Positions 17,192 to 24,249 of a stretch of 47,949 nucleotides of DNA are shown in pieces. The DNA is taken from NCBI RefSeq assembly GCF_900142285.1, contig NZ_FRAJ01000019.1:1-47949 (forward strand). Direction: 5' to 3'. The stretch is from Caminicella sporogenes DSM 14501. GTDB taxonomy: Bacteria; Bacillota; Clostridia; Peptostreptococcales; Caminicellaceae. The position numbers and the translations under genes are program-made. The notes below the pieces were generated by a model. It was not told the DNA's origin. It did no database searches and saw nothing but the letters and a program-made list of their open reading frames with translations. Every line of letters starts with the position of its first letter. Within the stretch, counting starts at the first letter, position 1.

Positions 17192-18382
17192 ATGAGTGAA
17201 ATGAAAAAGGAATTTGGAAAATTTGGAGGTCAATTTGTACCAGAAACTTTAAAAAAGGCTTTGGTAGAGTTAGAAAGGCATTATGTAGAGGCGATGGAGG
17301 ATAAAGTCTTTCAAGACGAATATAAATATTATGTAAAAGAATATTCAGGAAGACCTACACCTTTATACTTTGCAGAAAATATAACTAAAGATTTAGATGG
17401 AGGAAAGGTTTATTTAAAAAGGGAAGATTTAAATCATACAGGTTCTCATAAAATCAATAATGTAATAGGTCAAGTTTTATTAGCAAAGAGAATGGGGAAA
17501 AAGAGGATTATTGCAGAAACGGGAGCAGGTCAACATGGAGTTGCAACTGCTACAGTTTGTGCTATGTTTGGTTTAGATTGTGAAATATTTATGGGTGAAA
17601 AAGATATAAGGCGACAGTCACTAAATGTATTTAAGATGAAGTTGTTAGGAGCTAAAATAAATTCAGTGTCTTCAGGAACAGGTACTTTAAATGATGCTGT
17701 AAATGAGGCTATGAAAGATTGGATTTTAAATGCAGATAATACTTTTTATGTAATAGGTTCAGTTGTTGGACCGCATCCTTATCCAACGATGGTAAGAAAT
17801 TTCCAAAAAATTATTGGTGAGGAAGTAAAAGAACAAATTTTTCATATAGAAGGAAGGTATCCAGATTATTTAATAGCTTGTGTAGGTGGTGGAAGTAATT
17901 CAATGGGATTATTTTATCCTTTTTGCAAATATAAAGATATAAAAATGTATGGAGTTGAAGCAGGTGGGCTTGGAATAGATACAAATAAACATGCAGCAAC
18001 AATTACAAAAGGTTCTATTGGAATAATTCATGGCATGATGACATATTTGATTCAAGACAATAACGGGAAGGTTATGCCAGTTCATTCTATATCTGCTGGA
18101 TTAGATTATCCGGGAGTAGGACCAGAACATGCTTATTTACATTCAATTGGAAGAGTAAATTATGTATCAGTTACAGATTGGGAAGCAGTAGATGCTTTTC
18201 AATATTTAACTAAATTTGAAGGGATAATTCCTGCTTTAGAAAGTTCTCATGCTATTGCATATCTGAAAAAATTAGCTCCTAATACGAATAAGGATGATAT
18301 TATCATAGTTAATTTATCTGGTAGGGGAGATAAGGATATTTATACTGTATCAAAATTTATGAAAAGTTATAGCAAAATTTGA
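17192..18382 (+). CDS. trpB: Tryptophan synthase beta chain, without a neighbouring trpA
   Basis: This 396-residue PLP enzyme condenses indole and serine to tryptophan. The PLP lysine is K87 in HTGSHKINN; the phosphate loop [10 protein letters not shown] and the conserved [14 protein letters not shown] are present, as in canonical TrpB1. The ATG at 17192 is chosen because GGGGGAGGAG lies just upstream; the ATG at 17168 overlaps no ribosome site. It is alone behind its T-box: trpA and the other trp genes are absent from the flanks, so either they are elsewhere or the enzyme salvages free indole. Expression should rise when tRNA-Trp is uncharged. Confidence 0.96.
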   Translation: MSEMKKEFGKFGGQFVPETLKKALVELERHYVEAMEDKVFQDEYKYYVKEYSGRPTPLYFAENITKDLDGGKVYLKREDLNHTGSHKINNVIGQVLLAKRMGKKRIIAETGAGQHGVATATVCAMFGLDCEIFMGEKDIRRQSLNVFKMKLLGAKINSVSSGTGTLNDAVNEAMKDWILNADNTFYVIGSVVGPHPYPTMVRNFQKIIGEEVKEQIFHIEGRYPDYLIACVGGGSNSMGLFYPFCKYKDIKMYGVEAGGLGIDTNKHAATITKGSIGIIHGMMTYLIQDNNGKVMPVHSISAGLDYPGVGPEHAYLHSIGRVNYVSVTDWEAVDAFQYLTKFEGIIPALESSHAIAYLKKLAPNTNKDDIIIVNLSGRGDKDIYTVSKFMKSYSKI

Positions 18383-18420
18383 TTTATATCACATAATATC
18401 TTTAAAATACAGTTTATAAT
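18379..18420 (+). promoter_or_regulatory. Class II Crp/Fnr promoter of the cupin gene
   Basis: TTGAT-TTAT-ATCAC (18379-18392, centre 18385.5) overlaps the trpB stop codon. A perfect TATAAT is at 18415-18420 (centre 18417.5), exactly 32 bp away. No -35 is evident, as expected for activator-dependent initiation. The leader to the cupin ATG is about 130 nt. Confidence 0.8.
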
Positions 18421-18554
18421 TATATAAATAAAAAAATTAGAGTTTTAATTTAAACTAAATAAGTATTTATTTAGAATGAACAAATTATGAATAAAAAAGA
18501 AATAATAAGGAAGAGTACTATAATGAATTTAAAAAATCAGGGAGGAGATTAATT

Positions 18555-18872
18555 ATGGAAATTATTAAGATGGATCAAGTAGAAGGAGTTGTAAACAAAA
18601 GAGGTGTATTGGTAAAGCAGTTAATTAAGCATAAGGATACTACAGTTATGAATTTAGTATTAAATCCCGGTGATGTAGTTCCTGAACATTCTGTACCAGT
18701 TAATGTTTTTTTCTATATTGTAGAAGGTAAGGGTACTTTACAAATTGGTGATGAAGCAAAGGTTGTAGAGGCTAAGGATATTATTACTTGTCCACCAAAC
18801 ACTAAGATGTCACTTAAGGCTGACCAAGGTGAAAAGTTTGTTGTTCTCAATGTAAAAACTCCAAGTTTATAG
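18555..18872 (+). CDS. Small cupin-domain protein
   Basis: This 105-residue single cupin barrel has motif 1 as NPGDVVPEHSVPVNVFFYIVEGKG (positions about 33-56, listed here by its ends N33 to G56) and motif 2 as ITCPPNTKMSL. Only one His of the usual HxH pair remains in motif 1, so metal binding may be weak or use other residues. No fused domain, signal peptide or membrane segment. ATG with GGAGGAG about 8 nt upstream. It is monocistronic between a class II Fnr-type promoter and a terminator, and shares that promoter type with hcp and the other stress genes. Function unknown; a ligand-binding or sensing role is possible. Confidence 0.85.
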   Translation: MEIIKMDQVEGVVNKRGVLVKQLIKHKDTTVMNLVLNPGDVVPEHSVPVNVFFYIVEGKGTLQIGDEAKVVEAKDIITCPPNTKMSLKADQGEKFVVLNVKTPSL

Positions 18873-18873
18873 T

Positions 18874-18898
18874 AAAAAAGCCTCTTTGGGGCTTTTTT
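18874..18898 (+). terminator. Terminator of the cupin gene
   Basis: An 11-bp stem AAAAAAGCCTC/GGGGCTTTTTT (18874-18884 with 18888-18898, one T-G wobble) starts right after the stop codon. Confidence 0.85.
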
Positions 18899-19003
18899 GT
18901 TTTAAGTTAATTCTTTAAGTTTTTTTAGGAAATTTTTAACCTTTAAGTTATTTTGTTTAGATACTATGTTTTTTGAAAAAATGTTTGAGTTTATAAAATA
19001 GTA

Positions 19004-19040
19004 AAAAAATGCTATCCAAATAATTTGGATAGCATTTTTT
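19004..19040. terminator. Terminator of hcp, bidirectional
   Basis: A 17-bp perfect stem (19004-19020 with 19024-19040) has a 3-nt loop and A-run and T-run on the two sides. It lies 26 nt beyond the hcp stop on the minus strand. Nothing else was found in 18899-19003. Confidence 0.9.
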
Positions 19041-19065
19041 GATACTTATTAAGTGTAGTAGATTT

Positions 19066-20712
19066 TTAACCTAATATTTCAGCTAAATCAGCTTCAGCAT
19101 TTGAAATAGGTTTAAGATTGAAATTATCTACTAATACTTGTAGTACATTTGGAGAAATAAAAGCTGGTAGTGAAGGACCTAAACGAATATTTTTTAATCC
19201 AAGAGAAAGTAGTGTTAATAATATACATACAGCTTTTTGTTCATACCATGATAGAATTAATGACAATGGAAGTTCATTTATATCACATTCAAAAGCTTCA
19301 GCTAGAGCAATAGCTATTTTGATAGCAGAGTAAGCGTCATTACATTGACCTATATCGAGTAATCTTGGAAGCTCACCTATAGTACCAAATTCTTTTTTAT
19401 TAAATCTATATTTACCACATGCAAGAGTTAAAATAACTGTATCTTTAGGAGCTTTTTCAGCAAATTCAGTATAGTAATTTCTGCCGGGTTTTGCTCCATC
19501 ACAACCACCTATTAAGAAGAAATGTCTTATTTTACCACTTTTAACAGCTTCAATTATTTTATCTGCTACACCAAGTACAGTATTATGTCCAAAACCTATA
19601 AGAATTTTCTTTTCTTCTTCATCTTCTTGCCAACCGCCTAGTTCAAGAGCTTTTTCAATAATAGGAGTAAAATCTTTTTTACCATTAACTTCTTCAATAT
19701 GTGCAATATCTGGCCAGCCAACTATACTTGTAGTAAATATTCTATCTTTGTAGCTATCTCTAGGTTTTTGAATACAATTTGTAGTCATTAAGATAGCTCC
19801 GGGGATTCCATCAAATTCTTTTTGCTGATCTTGCCATGCTCCGCCGTAGTTTCCTATTAAATGAGGATATTTTTTTAATTCTGGATAAGCATGAGCTGGA
19901 AGCATTTCACAGTGAGTATATATATTGATACCTTTACCTTCTGTCTGTTCTAGAAGTTCTTTTAAATCTTTTAAGTCATGACCTGAAACTATTATAAAAG
20001 GCCCTTTTTTCTTAGTGATAAGTACTTCTGTTGGAACAGGATGTCCATATGCACCTGTATTTGCACTGTCAAGAAGTTCCATACATTTGAAGTTTACTTG
20101 ACCGAGTTCTAAGTTTAATTTTACTAAATCGTCTACAGTTAAATTGTCATCTAAAACACTAGCTAGTGCTTTATAAAAGAAATTATTTACAGTATCATCA
20201 GTTTTACCTAAAATATAAGCATGATGAGCATATGCACCCATTCCTTTTAGAGCATAGATTAGTAATTCTCTAAGAGACCTTATATCTTCATCTAAGTTTT
20301 TATCTGCCATTACTCCTACTTTTTTAGCATCTTTAAGCATTTCTTCTTTTGTATCTGGAGGTATGTATTTTGCTGCCTCCGGAATTTCACTTTCAATATC
20401 ACCAGCAAGTTTTTTAAGCTGTTCTTTTATTTCATATGCTTTTTTAATATATTCAACAAATCTTTCTGGGTCAAAATTAACATTTGTAAGTGTAGCGAAT
20501 ATAGCGTCCATTACAAATTTATGAGTATTTTCATCAATAGTTTTACCTTGCTGTAAAACTTTTTGACCATAGAAACCGATACCTTTTAAGAGATGAACTA
20601 ATAGGTCTTGAAGTCCTGCAACTTCTGGACTTTTACCACAGACACCGAATTTTACACAACCTTTTCCACCGAGTGCTTGTTCACATTGAAAACAAAACAT
20701 TTGATTATCCAT
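19066..20712 (-). CDS. hcp: Hybrid-cluster protein (hydroxylamine reductase)
   Basis: This 548-residue prismane protein has the N-terminal cubane ligands C7, C10, C19 and C25 (CFQC-x8-C-x5-C, the anaerobe-type spacing). The hybrid-cluster ligands are distributed in NCIQKPRDSYKDR, GGCDGAKPGRNYY, LACGKYRF and GQCNDAYSA. Hcp proteins reduce hydroxylamine in vitro, and NO in vivo in studied bacteria; the role is defence against reactive nitrogen. The SD AGGAGG is about 8 nt before the ATG. Monocistronic, with a class II Fnr-type site upstream; no Hcr reductase gene is adjacent. Confidence 0.97.
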   Translation of the reverse strand: MDNQMFCFQCEQALGGKGCVKFGVCGKSPEVAGLQDLLVHLLKGIGFYGQKVLQQGKTIDENTHKFVMDAIFATLTNVNFDPERFVEYIKKAYEIKEQLKKLAGDIESEIPEAAKYIPPDTKEEMLKDAKKVGVMADKNLDEDIRSLRELLIYALKGMGAYAHHAYILGKTDDTVNNFFYKALASVLDDNLTVDDLVKLNLELGQVNFKCMELLDSANTGAYGHPVPTEVLITKKKGPFIIVSGHDLKDLKELLEQTEGKGINIYTHCEMLPAHAYPELKKYPHLIGNYGGAWQDQQKEFDGIPGAILMTTNCIQKPRDSYKDRIFTTSIVGWPDIAHIEEVNGKKDFTPIIEKALELGGWQEDEEEKKILIGFGHNTVLGVADKIIEAVKSGKIRHFFLIGGCDGAKPGRNYYTEFAEKAPKDTVILTLACGKYRFNKKEFGTIGELPRLLDIGQCNDAYSAIKIAIALAEAFECDINELPLSLILSWYEQKAVCILLTLLSLGLKNIRLGPSLPAFISPNVLQVLVDNFNLKPISNAEADLAEILG

Positions 20713-20744
20713 TAAACTTACCTCCTTTTATTCTTTTCATAAAA

Positions 20745-20787
20745 ATAATACCCTATTTGCTTATTTTTATTCAGTGATGTATATCAC
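20745..20787 (-). promoter_or_regulatory. Class II Crp/Fnr promoter of hcp
   Basis: GTGATGTATATCAC (20774-20787, GTGAT-N4-ATCAC, centre 20780.5) and minus-strand TATTAT (20750-20745, centre 20747.5) are 33 bp apart, one base longer than at the other promoters. It is activator-dependent in layout. Confidence 0.75.
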
Positions 20788-20813
20788 AAAATAATAAATT
20801 GTAAAATAAAATG

Positions 20814-20842
20814 TTAACAAATAGATAAATTTTGAATATGAT
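20814..20842 (+). promoter_or_regulatory. Promoter of the proline-rich protein gene
   Basis: TTAACA at 20814-20819, 17-bp spacer, TATGAT at 20837-20842. It is divergent from hcp. The Fnr-type site lies 59 bp from this -10 centre, not a standard activating distance. Confidence 0.55.
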
Positions 20843-20872
20843 ATAGTACAGTTTAATTTAGGGGTGAGTTAA

Positions 20873-21235
20873 ATGTTTTATAATGATTTTTATGATCAAT
20901 CTGATTTTCTTTATAGGAGACCACCTAGACCACCTTTAGTAAGACCGCCATTTGCAGCTCCGGGAGGAAGTACAGAAGCTCCAACTTCACCACCACCTCC
21001 ATTTACTCCTGAAAGACCTGTAGGTGTACTTGCAGTGGATCCAGGTGCAATTAGACCATGTAAGTATAGATTTGTTTACTTATGGCTTAAGGATGGAAGA
21101 GAATTTTGGGCATATTTAGTTTTTGTAGGACGTAGGTCTGTTGCAGGATTTAAATGGGTTGGATGCAGAAGATGGGGAAGATGGGTTTATTTTGGAACAG
21201 ATATTAGAAATATTGAACATTTTGAATGTTATTAA
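20873..21235 (+). CDS. Hypothetical protein: Pro-rich N-terminus, aromatic C-terminal domain
   Basis: I cannot assign a function. The 120-residue protein has two parts. Residues 1-50 are low-complexity and Pro-rich (RRPPRPPLVRPPF and TSPPPPFTPERP), with no signal peptide. Residues 60-120 form a compact, Trp/Tyr/Phe- and Arg-rich beta-like domain, with PCKYRFVYLWLKDG, FVGRRSVAGFKW and IRNIEHFECY at the end. Three cysteines (C63, C98, C119) are in the second part. The layout recalls small spore or surface proteins of clostridia but no marker proves it. ATG with GGGGTGAG upstream. It has its own promoter and terminator, between hcp and a DUF1858 gene. Confidence 0.75.
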   Translation: MFYNDFYDQSDFLYRRPPRPPLVRPPFAAPGGSTEAPTSPPPPFTPERPVGVLAVDPGAIRPCKYRFVYLWLKDGREFWAYLVFVGRRSVAGFKWVGCRRWGRWVYFGTDIRNIEHFECY

Positions 21236-21258
21236 AGAGTATAAAATATGAGAAAGGT

Positions 21259-21293
21259 GCTGTCTCAAAATGAAGTGTTGAGGCAGCTTTTTT
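21259..21293 (+). terminator. Terminator after the Pro-rich protein gene
   Basis: A 10-bp stem GCTGTCTCAA/TTGAGGCAGC (21259-21268 with 21278-21287, one T-G wobble) is followed by six Ts. Confidence 0.9.
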
Positions 21294-21313
21294 ATATCAA
21301 TTTTAAAATGTTT

Positions 21314-21355
21314 GTGATTTAAGTCACAGAATATTTTTTGAAATAGGTATATATT
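21314..21355 (+). promoter_or_regulatory. Class II Crp/Fnr promoter of the first DUF1858 gene
   Basis: GTGAT-TTAA-GTCAC (21314-21327, centre 21320.5) and TATATT (21350-21355, centre 21352.5) are exactly 32 bp apart. The right half-site deviates by one base (GTCAC for ATCAC). Confidence 0.75.
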
Positions 21356-21416
21356 AAGATTAAAAACGAAAATAATATATTATAAATTAAATAAGTAAGA
21401 AGGAAGGTTAGGAATT

Positions 21417-21608
21417 ATGAAAATAACAAAAGATACATATGTATTTGAAGCTTTAAGGATGAATCCAAATTCTAAAGAGATATTAGAAAAAAATAAAATG
21501 GGAAGTATTTTATGTTTTGTATCTCAGTTAGATACATTAGAAGAAGCAGCTGATAGACATGGGATAGATTTAAGTAAATTATTAAAACTTCTCAATGAAG
21601 GAATATAG
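21417..21608 (+). CDS. DUF1858 (Hcp-associated) protein lacking the CxxC pair
   Basis: This 63-residue DUF1858 protein begins MKITKDTYVFEALRMNP and matches the family pattern of small Hcp-associated redox proteins. It aligns along its length with the 61-residue product of 23049-23234. Where that one has GMGCLGCPSA, this one has KMGSILCFVS: the first Cys is Ser, and only one Cys remains. It cannot form the vicinal disulfide, so it may bind the same partners without redox activity. ATG with AGGAAGG about 10 nt upstream. Expressed from its own class II promoter. Confidence 0.85.
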   Translation: MKITKDTYVFEALRMNPNSKEILEKNKMGSILCFVSQLDTLEEAADRHGIDLSKLLKLLNEGI

Positions 21609-21693
21609 TTTTTTATATCAAAATATAAAAATAGATGTTTTTATTTTAAATTTACGATATAGATACAAAAACTTGAAATTTGGAGTGTGAAAA

Positions 21694-22371
21694 TTATTTG
21701 AAGTTCATCAGTTTTTCAATGTTTTTTATTATTATCTTTCTGCCAGATACATCTATGATGTCGTCTTTTTTTAAGTTGCTCAGTATTCTGCTAACAGTTT
21801 CTCTAGAAGTTCCAATCATATTACCCAATTCTTCTCGTGAAATTTCAAGTTTTATTTCAAAATTTTCACTATTTTGATTTCCACTTGTTTCATATAAGTT
21901 TATTAATACTTCAACAGCTCTATGAAATGCATTGTCTAATGCTATTTGTTTTAATTTGCTTTGAGCTTTATATAATCTTTTACTTAATACTTTAATTAGA
22001 TTTAAGCTCATATCTGAATTATTTTTAATAAGCTTTTCTAAATCTTCATTTCTTATTATTCCTATTATAGCGTCTTCGATTACTTCGGCAGTAGCAGGAT
22101 AATTTATATCGTTAAAAATAGTTACTTCTGCAAAGACATTACCATTACCAAAAATGCCAAGTATTAAGTCTTTTCCTTCTTTAGAGGTTTTATAAATTTT
22201 AACTTTTCCAGATTTTATAAAATAAAAAGCATTTCCCTTATCGCCTTCCATAAAAATTATACTGCCTTTTTTAAATTTTTTTTCTATAGTTATAGATAAT
22301 ATTTTTTGTAAATCTTTTGTATCTAATTTAGAGAAAAATGGTACTTTACGTAATGTATCAATGCTGTTCAT
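21694..22371 (-). CDS. Crp/Fnr-family transcriptional regulator, cysteine-free
   Basis: This 225-residue protein has a cyclic-nucleotide-type sensor domain (about 10-125, with GSIIFMEGDKGNAFYFI and GKVKIYKTSKEGKD), a dimer helix (about 130-150) and a C-terminal HTH. Its recognition helix GTSRETVSRILSNL carries the E-x-x-S-R residues by which Fnr contacts TTGAT. There is no cysteine at all, so it cannot hold an Fnr [4Fe-4S] cluster; heme or another ligand would have to sense the signal. Five matching TTGAT/GTGAT-N4-ATCAC sites lie within about 3.5 kb. The SD GAGGTGAC is 5 nt before the ATG. Confidence 0.93.
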   Translation of the reverse strand: MNSIDTLRKVPFFSKLDTKDLQKILSITIEKKFKKGSIIFMEGDKGNAFYFIKSGKVKIYKTSKEGKDLILGIFGNGNVFAEVTIFNDINYPATAEVIEDAIIGIIRNEDLEKLIKNNSDMSLNLIKVLSKRLYKAQSKLKQIALDNAFHRAVEVLINLYETSGNQNSENFEIKLEISREELGNMIGTSRETVSRILSNLKKDDIIDVSGRKIIIKNIEKLMNFK

Positions 22372-22507
22372 TATTTGTCACCTCAGTTTTAATTTTTACA
22401 ATATATAAATTAAAAATTTATGTAATTCAATTATATTATAAATTTAGACTAAAAACATTTGATTTTAAAGCAAATTAAAAAAAATAATTGAAAAAAGTTA
22501 TCAATTA

Positions 22508-22549
22508 TTGATTTATATCACAGATTGTACTTATAGAAATGGGTATGAT
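22508..22549 (+). promoter_or_regulatory. Class II Crp/Fnr promoter of the CMD-family gene
   Basis: TTGAT-TTAT-ATCAC (22508-22521, centre 22514.5) and TATGAT (22544-22549, centre 22546.5) are exactly 32 bp apart. It shares the intergenic region with the divergent regulator gene. Confidence 0.8.
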
Positions 22550-22584
22550 AAGAATATAAATAAAAATTTTTGGGAGGGTTTTAT

Positions 22585-22947
22585 ATGGATAAGAGAAAGT
22601 TACATGAAGAATTTAAAAAAGAAATAGGTTTTGTCCCACCGGGTGTTATGGTCTCACAATCTTTTGGAGATGATTTTCAAAAAATAATATCAGAATATCA
22701 TCATGAAGTTTGGAGAAAAGGAGTTATTCCGTTTAAGTATAAATACCTAATAGCTTTAGCTACTGCTGTATTTGATGAAAATGAAAGAAGAGCAAAATTA
22801 GAAATAAATAAAGCTATAAAATATGGGGCAACAAAGGAAGAAATATTAGAAGTTTTGAAGCAGCAAGTATGGATGAAGGGAGCACCTACATTAGTTCAAA
22901 TAGCTTCATTAATTAAATATATGGAAAGTAAATTTAAAAATGAATAG
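22585..22947 (+). CDS. CMD/AhpD-like family protein without redox cysteines
   Basis: This 120-residue, all-helical protein belongs to the carboxymuconolactone decarboxylase fold (segment KYLIALATAVFDENERRAKL followed by AIKYGATKEEILEVLKQ). AhpD-type members use a CxxC pair in the first of these helices. This one has no cysteine, so it is not a thiol peroxidase partner of that kind. The ATG at 22585 is chosen because GGGAGGG lies just upstream; the longer frame starts within the ribosome site. It is controlled by the class II promoter at 22508-22549. Its biochemical role is unknown. Confidence 0.8.
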   Translation: MDKRKLHEEFKKEIGFVPPGVMVSQSFGDDFQKIISEYHHEVWRKGVIPFKYKYLIALATAVFDENERRAKLEINKAIKYGATKEEILEVLKQQVWMKGAPTLVQIASLIKYMESKFKNE

Positions 22948-22980
22948 GAGTTATTTCCTATTCTATGTAAAAATTAAATG

Positions 22981-23021
22981 AGCCTATGATAATTTTTTTA
23001 CTAAGAGAATTATCATAGGCT
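22981..23021. terminator. Convergent hairpin between the CMD gene and DUF1858 gene
   Basis: A perfect 14-bp stem AGCCTATGATAATT/AATTATCATAGGCT (22981-22994 with 23008-23021) has a 13-nt loop. T-runs are poor on either side, so termination may be partial. Confidence 0.55.
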
Positions 23022-23048
23022 ATTAAATTTTTAAAAGATAATAAAAAA

Positions 23049-23234
23049 TTACTTATTTAATTCTTCTAATAAGGAATCTAAATCAATTCCATGTATTTGA
23101 GCAGCTTGTTCTAAAGATTCCATTTGAGCTGAAGGACAACCTAAGCAGCCCATACCATGCTTTATCAATATTTCTGCAGCTTTAGGATTAAGTTTTAATG
23201 CTTCACTTATTAAAGTATCTTTGGTAATTTTCAT
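23049..23234 (-). CDS. DUF1858 (Hcp-associated) redox-disulfide protein
   Basis: This 61-residue DUF1858 domain starts MKITKDTLISEALKLNP and keeps the family CxxC in GMGCLGCPSA (about residues 28-37). Related small proteins are encoded beside hybrid-cluster proteins, and the domain also occurs at the N-terminus of di-iron repair proteins. A role in thiol-based handling of Fe-S or NO-damaged centres is plausible but unproven. ATG with AAGGAGG about 6 nt upstream. It lies 56 nt downstream of the sulfite-reductase-like gene on the same strand, without a terminator between, so it is probably co-transcribed from the class II promoter there. Confidence 0.88.
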   Translation of the reverse strand: MKITKDTLISEALKLNPKAAEILIKHGMGCLGCPSAQMESLEQAAQIHGIDLDSLLEELNK

Positions 23235-23290
23235 GTTAATTCCTCCTTAAATTTTTTAATTTTATTTGATTGTAAAATTTAATTTTAAAA

Positions 23291-23986
23291 TTATGTTTTT
23301 ATAGATTTATTTTTTATTTTTTCTTTGAATTTTTTTATAACATCACTTCTAAATTTGTCAATAGTAATTTTGTCTATAAAATGGCCTAATTTTTCACCCA
23401 TTTCAGCTTGTTCATTGTAGTAATCGTATATAGCTTCAACCATGTAAAAAGCTTCATCTTCAGTTAATTTTTCAGCAATTTTATTAGGCAATCTGGGATT
23501 AAAACCTGCACTACCTCCAACTGTAACAATGTAACCATCTTGGTCAGCTATTACTGCAATATCTTTTGAGTAAGCACTTGTACAAGCATTTCTGCATCCT
23601 GCAACACTAATTTTAGTTCTGTTAGGAGCTGGAGCACCATAAAATCTTTTTTCAAGTTTCATACCAAGTTTTAATGAATTTTGTTTAGCTCTTTTACAAA
23701 AAGAGGCAGGACATATTTCTACATTTTTAATTGAGTATGGTGATAAAACAGCTGGCTCCATTCCTAGCTCTTTCCAAACTTTTGCTACATCATCGGACTC
23801 AAGTCCCAGTATAGCAATTCTTTGTCCTGAAGTTATTTTTAATGTACCGCCATATTTTTGAGCAACTTTTGCAATTTTTATTAAGTCATCAGGTTTTATA
23901 AAACCACCTGGTATTCTCGGAGTAATTCCATATGTTTTTTTACCGTTTCGTATTTTTTGAAGAACTGCGTATTTTGGACTTTGCAC
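23291..23986 (-). CDS. Small siroheme/[4Fe-4S] sulfite- or nitrite-reductase-like protein
   Basis: A 231-residue single-unit member of the sulfite/nitrite reductase fold: an N-terminal ferredoxin-like half (GGFIKPDDLIKIAKVA, TSGQRIAILGL) and a C-terminal siroheme/Fe-S half. Ligand candidates are C92 and C97 (CPASFC, a Cx4C) and C131 and C135 (GCRNAC, Cx3C). Most relatives have Cx5C in the first pair. The size resembles the low-molecular-weight assimilatory-type sulfite reductases of anaerobes. GTG start with GAGGTGAT about 6 nt upstream. It has a class II Fnr-type promoter. Sulfite, nitrite or hydroxylamine are all possible substrates; the Hcp context favours a nitrogen oxide. Confidence 0.82.
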   Translation of the reverse strand: MQSPKYAVLQKIRNGKKTYGITPRIPGGFIKPDDLIKIAKVAQKYGGTLKITSGQRIAILGLESDDVAKVWKELGMEPAVLSPYSIKNVEICPASFCKRAKQNSLKLGMKLEKRFYGAPAPNRTKISVAGCRNACTSAYSKDIAVIADQDGYIVTVGGSAGFNPRLPNKIAEKLTEDEAFYMVEAIYDYYNEQAEMGEKLGHFIDKITIDKFRSDVIKKFKEKIKNKSIKT

Positions 23987-24034
23987 TTTATATCACCTCA
24001 TTTCTTATCTGCAATTTTTCTTAATGGTAATTAG

Positions 24035-24076
24035 ATTATAGATTTTATTTTTCCATAAAAAAATGATTTAAATCAC
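24035..24076 (-). promoter_or_regulatory. Class II Crp/Fnr promoter of the reductase-like gene
   Basis: ATGAT-TTAA-ATCAC (24063-24076, centre 24069.5) and minus-strand TATAAT (24040-24035, centre 24037.5) are exactly 32 bp apart. In the plus direction no -10 falls at the matching distance. Confidence 0.8.
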
Positions 24077-24249
24077 AAAAAATAAAAAATCTATATTAAA
24101 TAAACTATATTATTTTTAATATAAATGTAATATTTATTTAAGTTATTGTGGATATATATTATGATAGAATAGAAGTTGAAAAAATTCACAAGGCATACAA
24201 CGAATAAATATTTGTATTTTTTAAATTTAATGTGTAAGGGGGAATTTAT

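Noticed and set aside
21694-22371. A classical oxygen-sensing Fnr
   Set aside because: The protein has no cysteine, so it cannot bind the [4Fe-4S] cluster of Fnr, although its DNA-recognition helix is Fnr-like.
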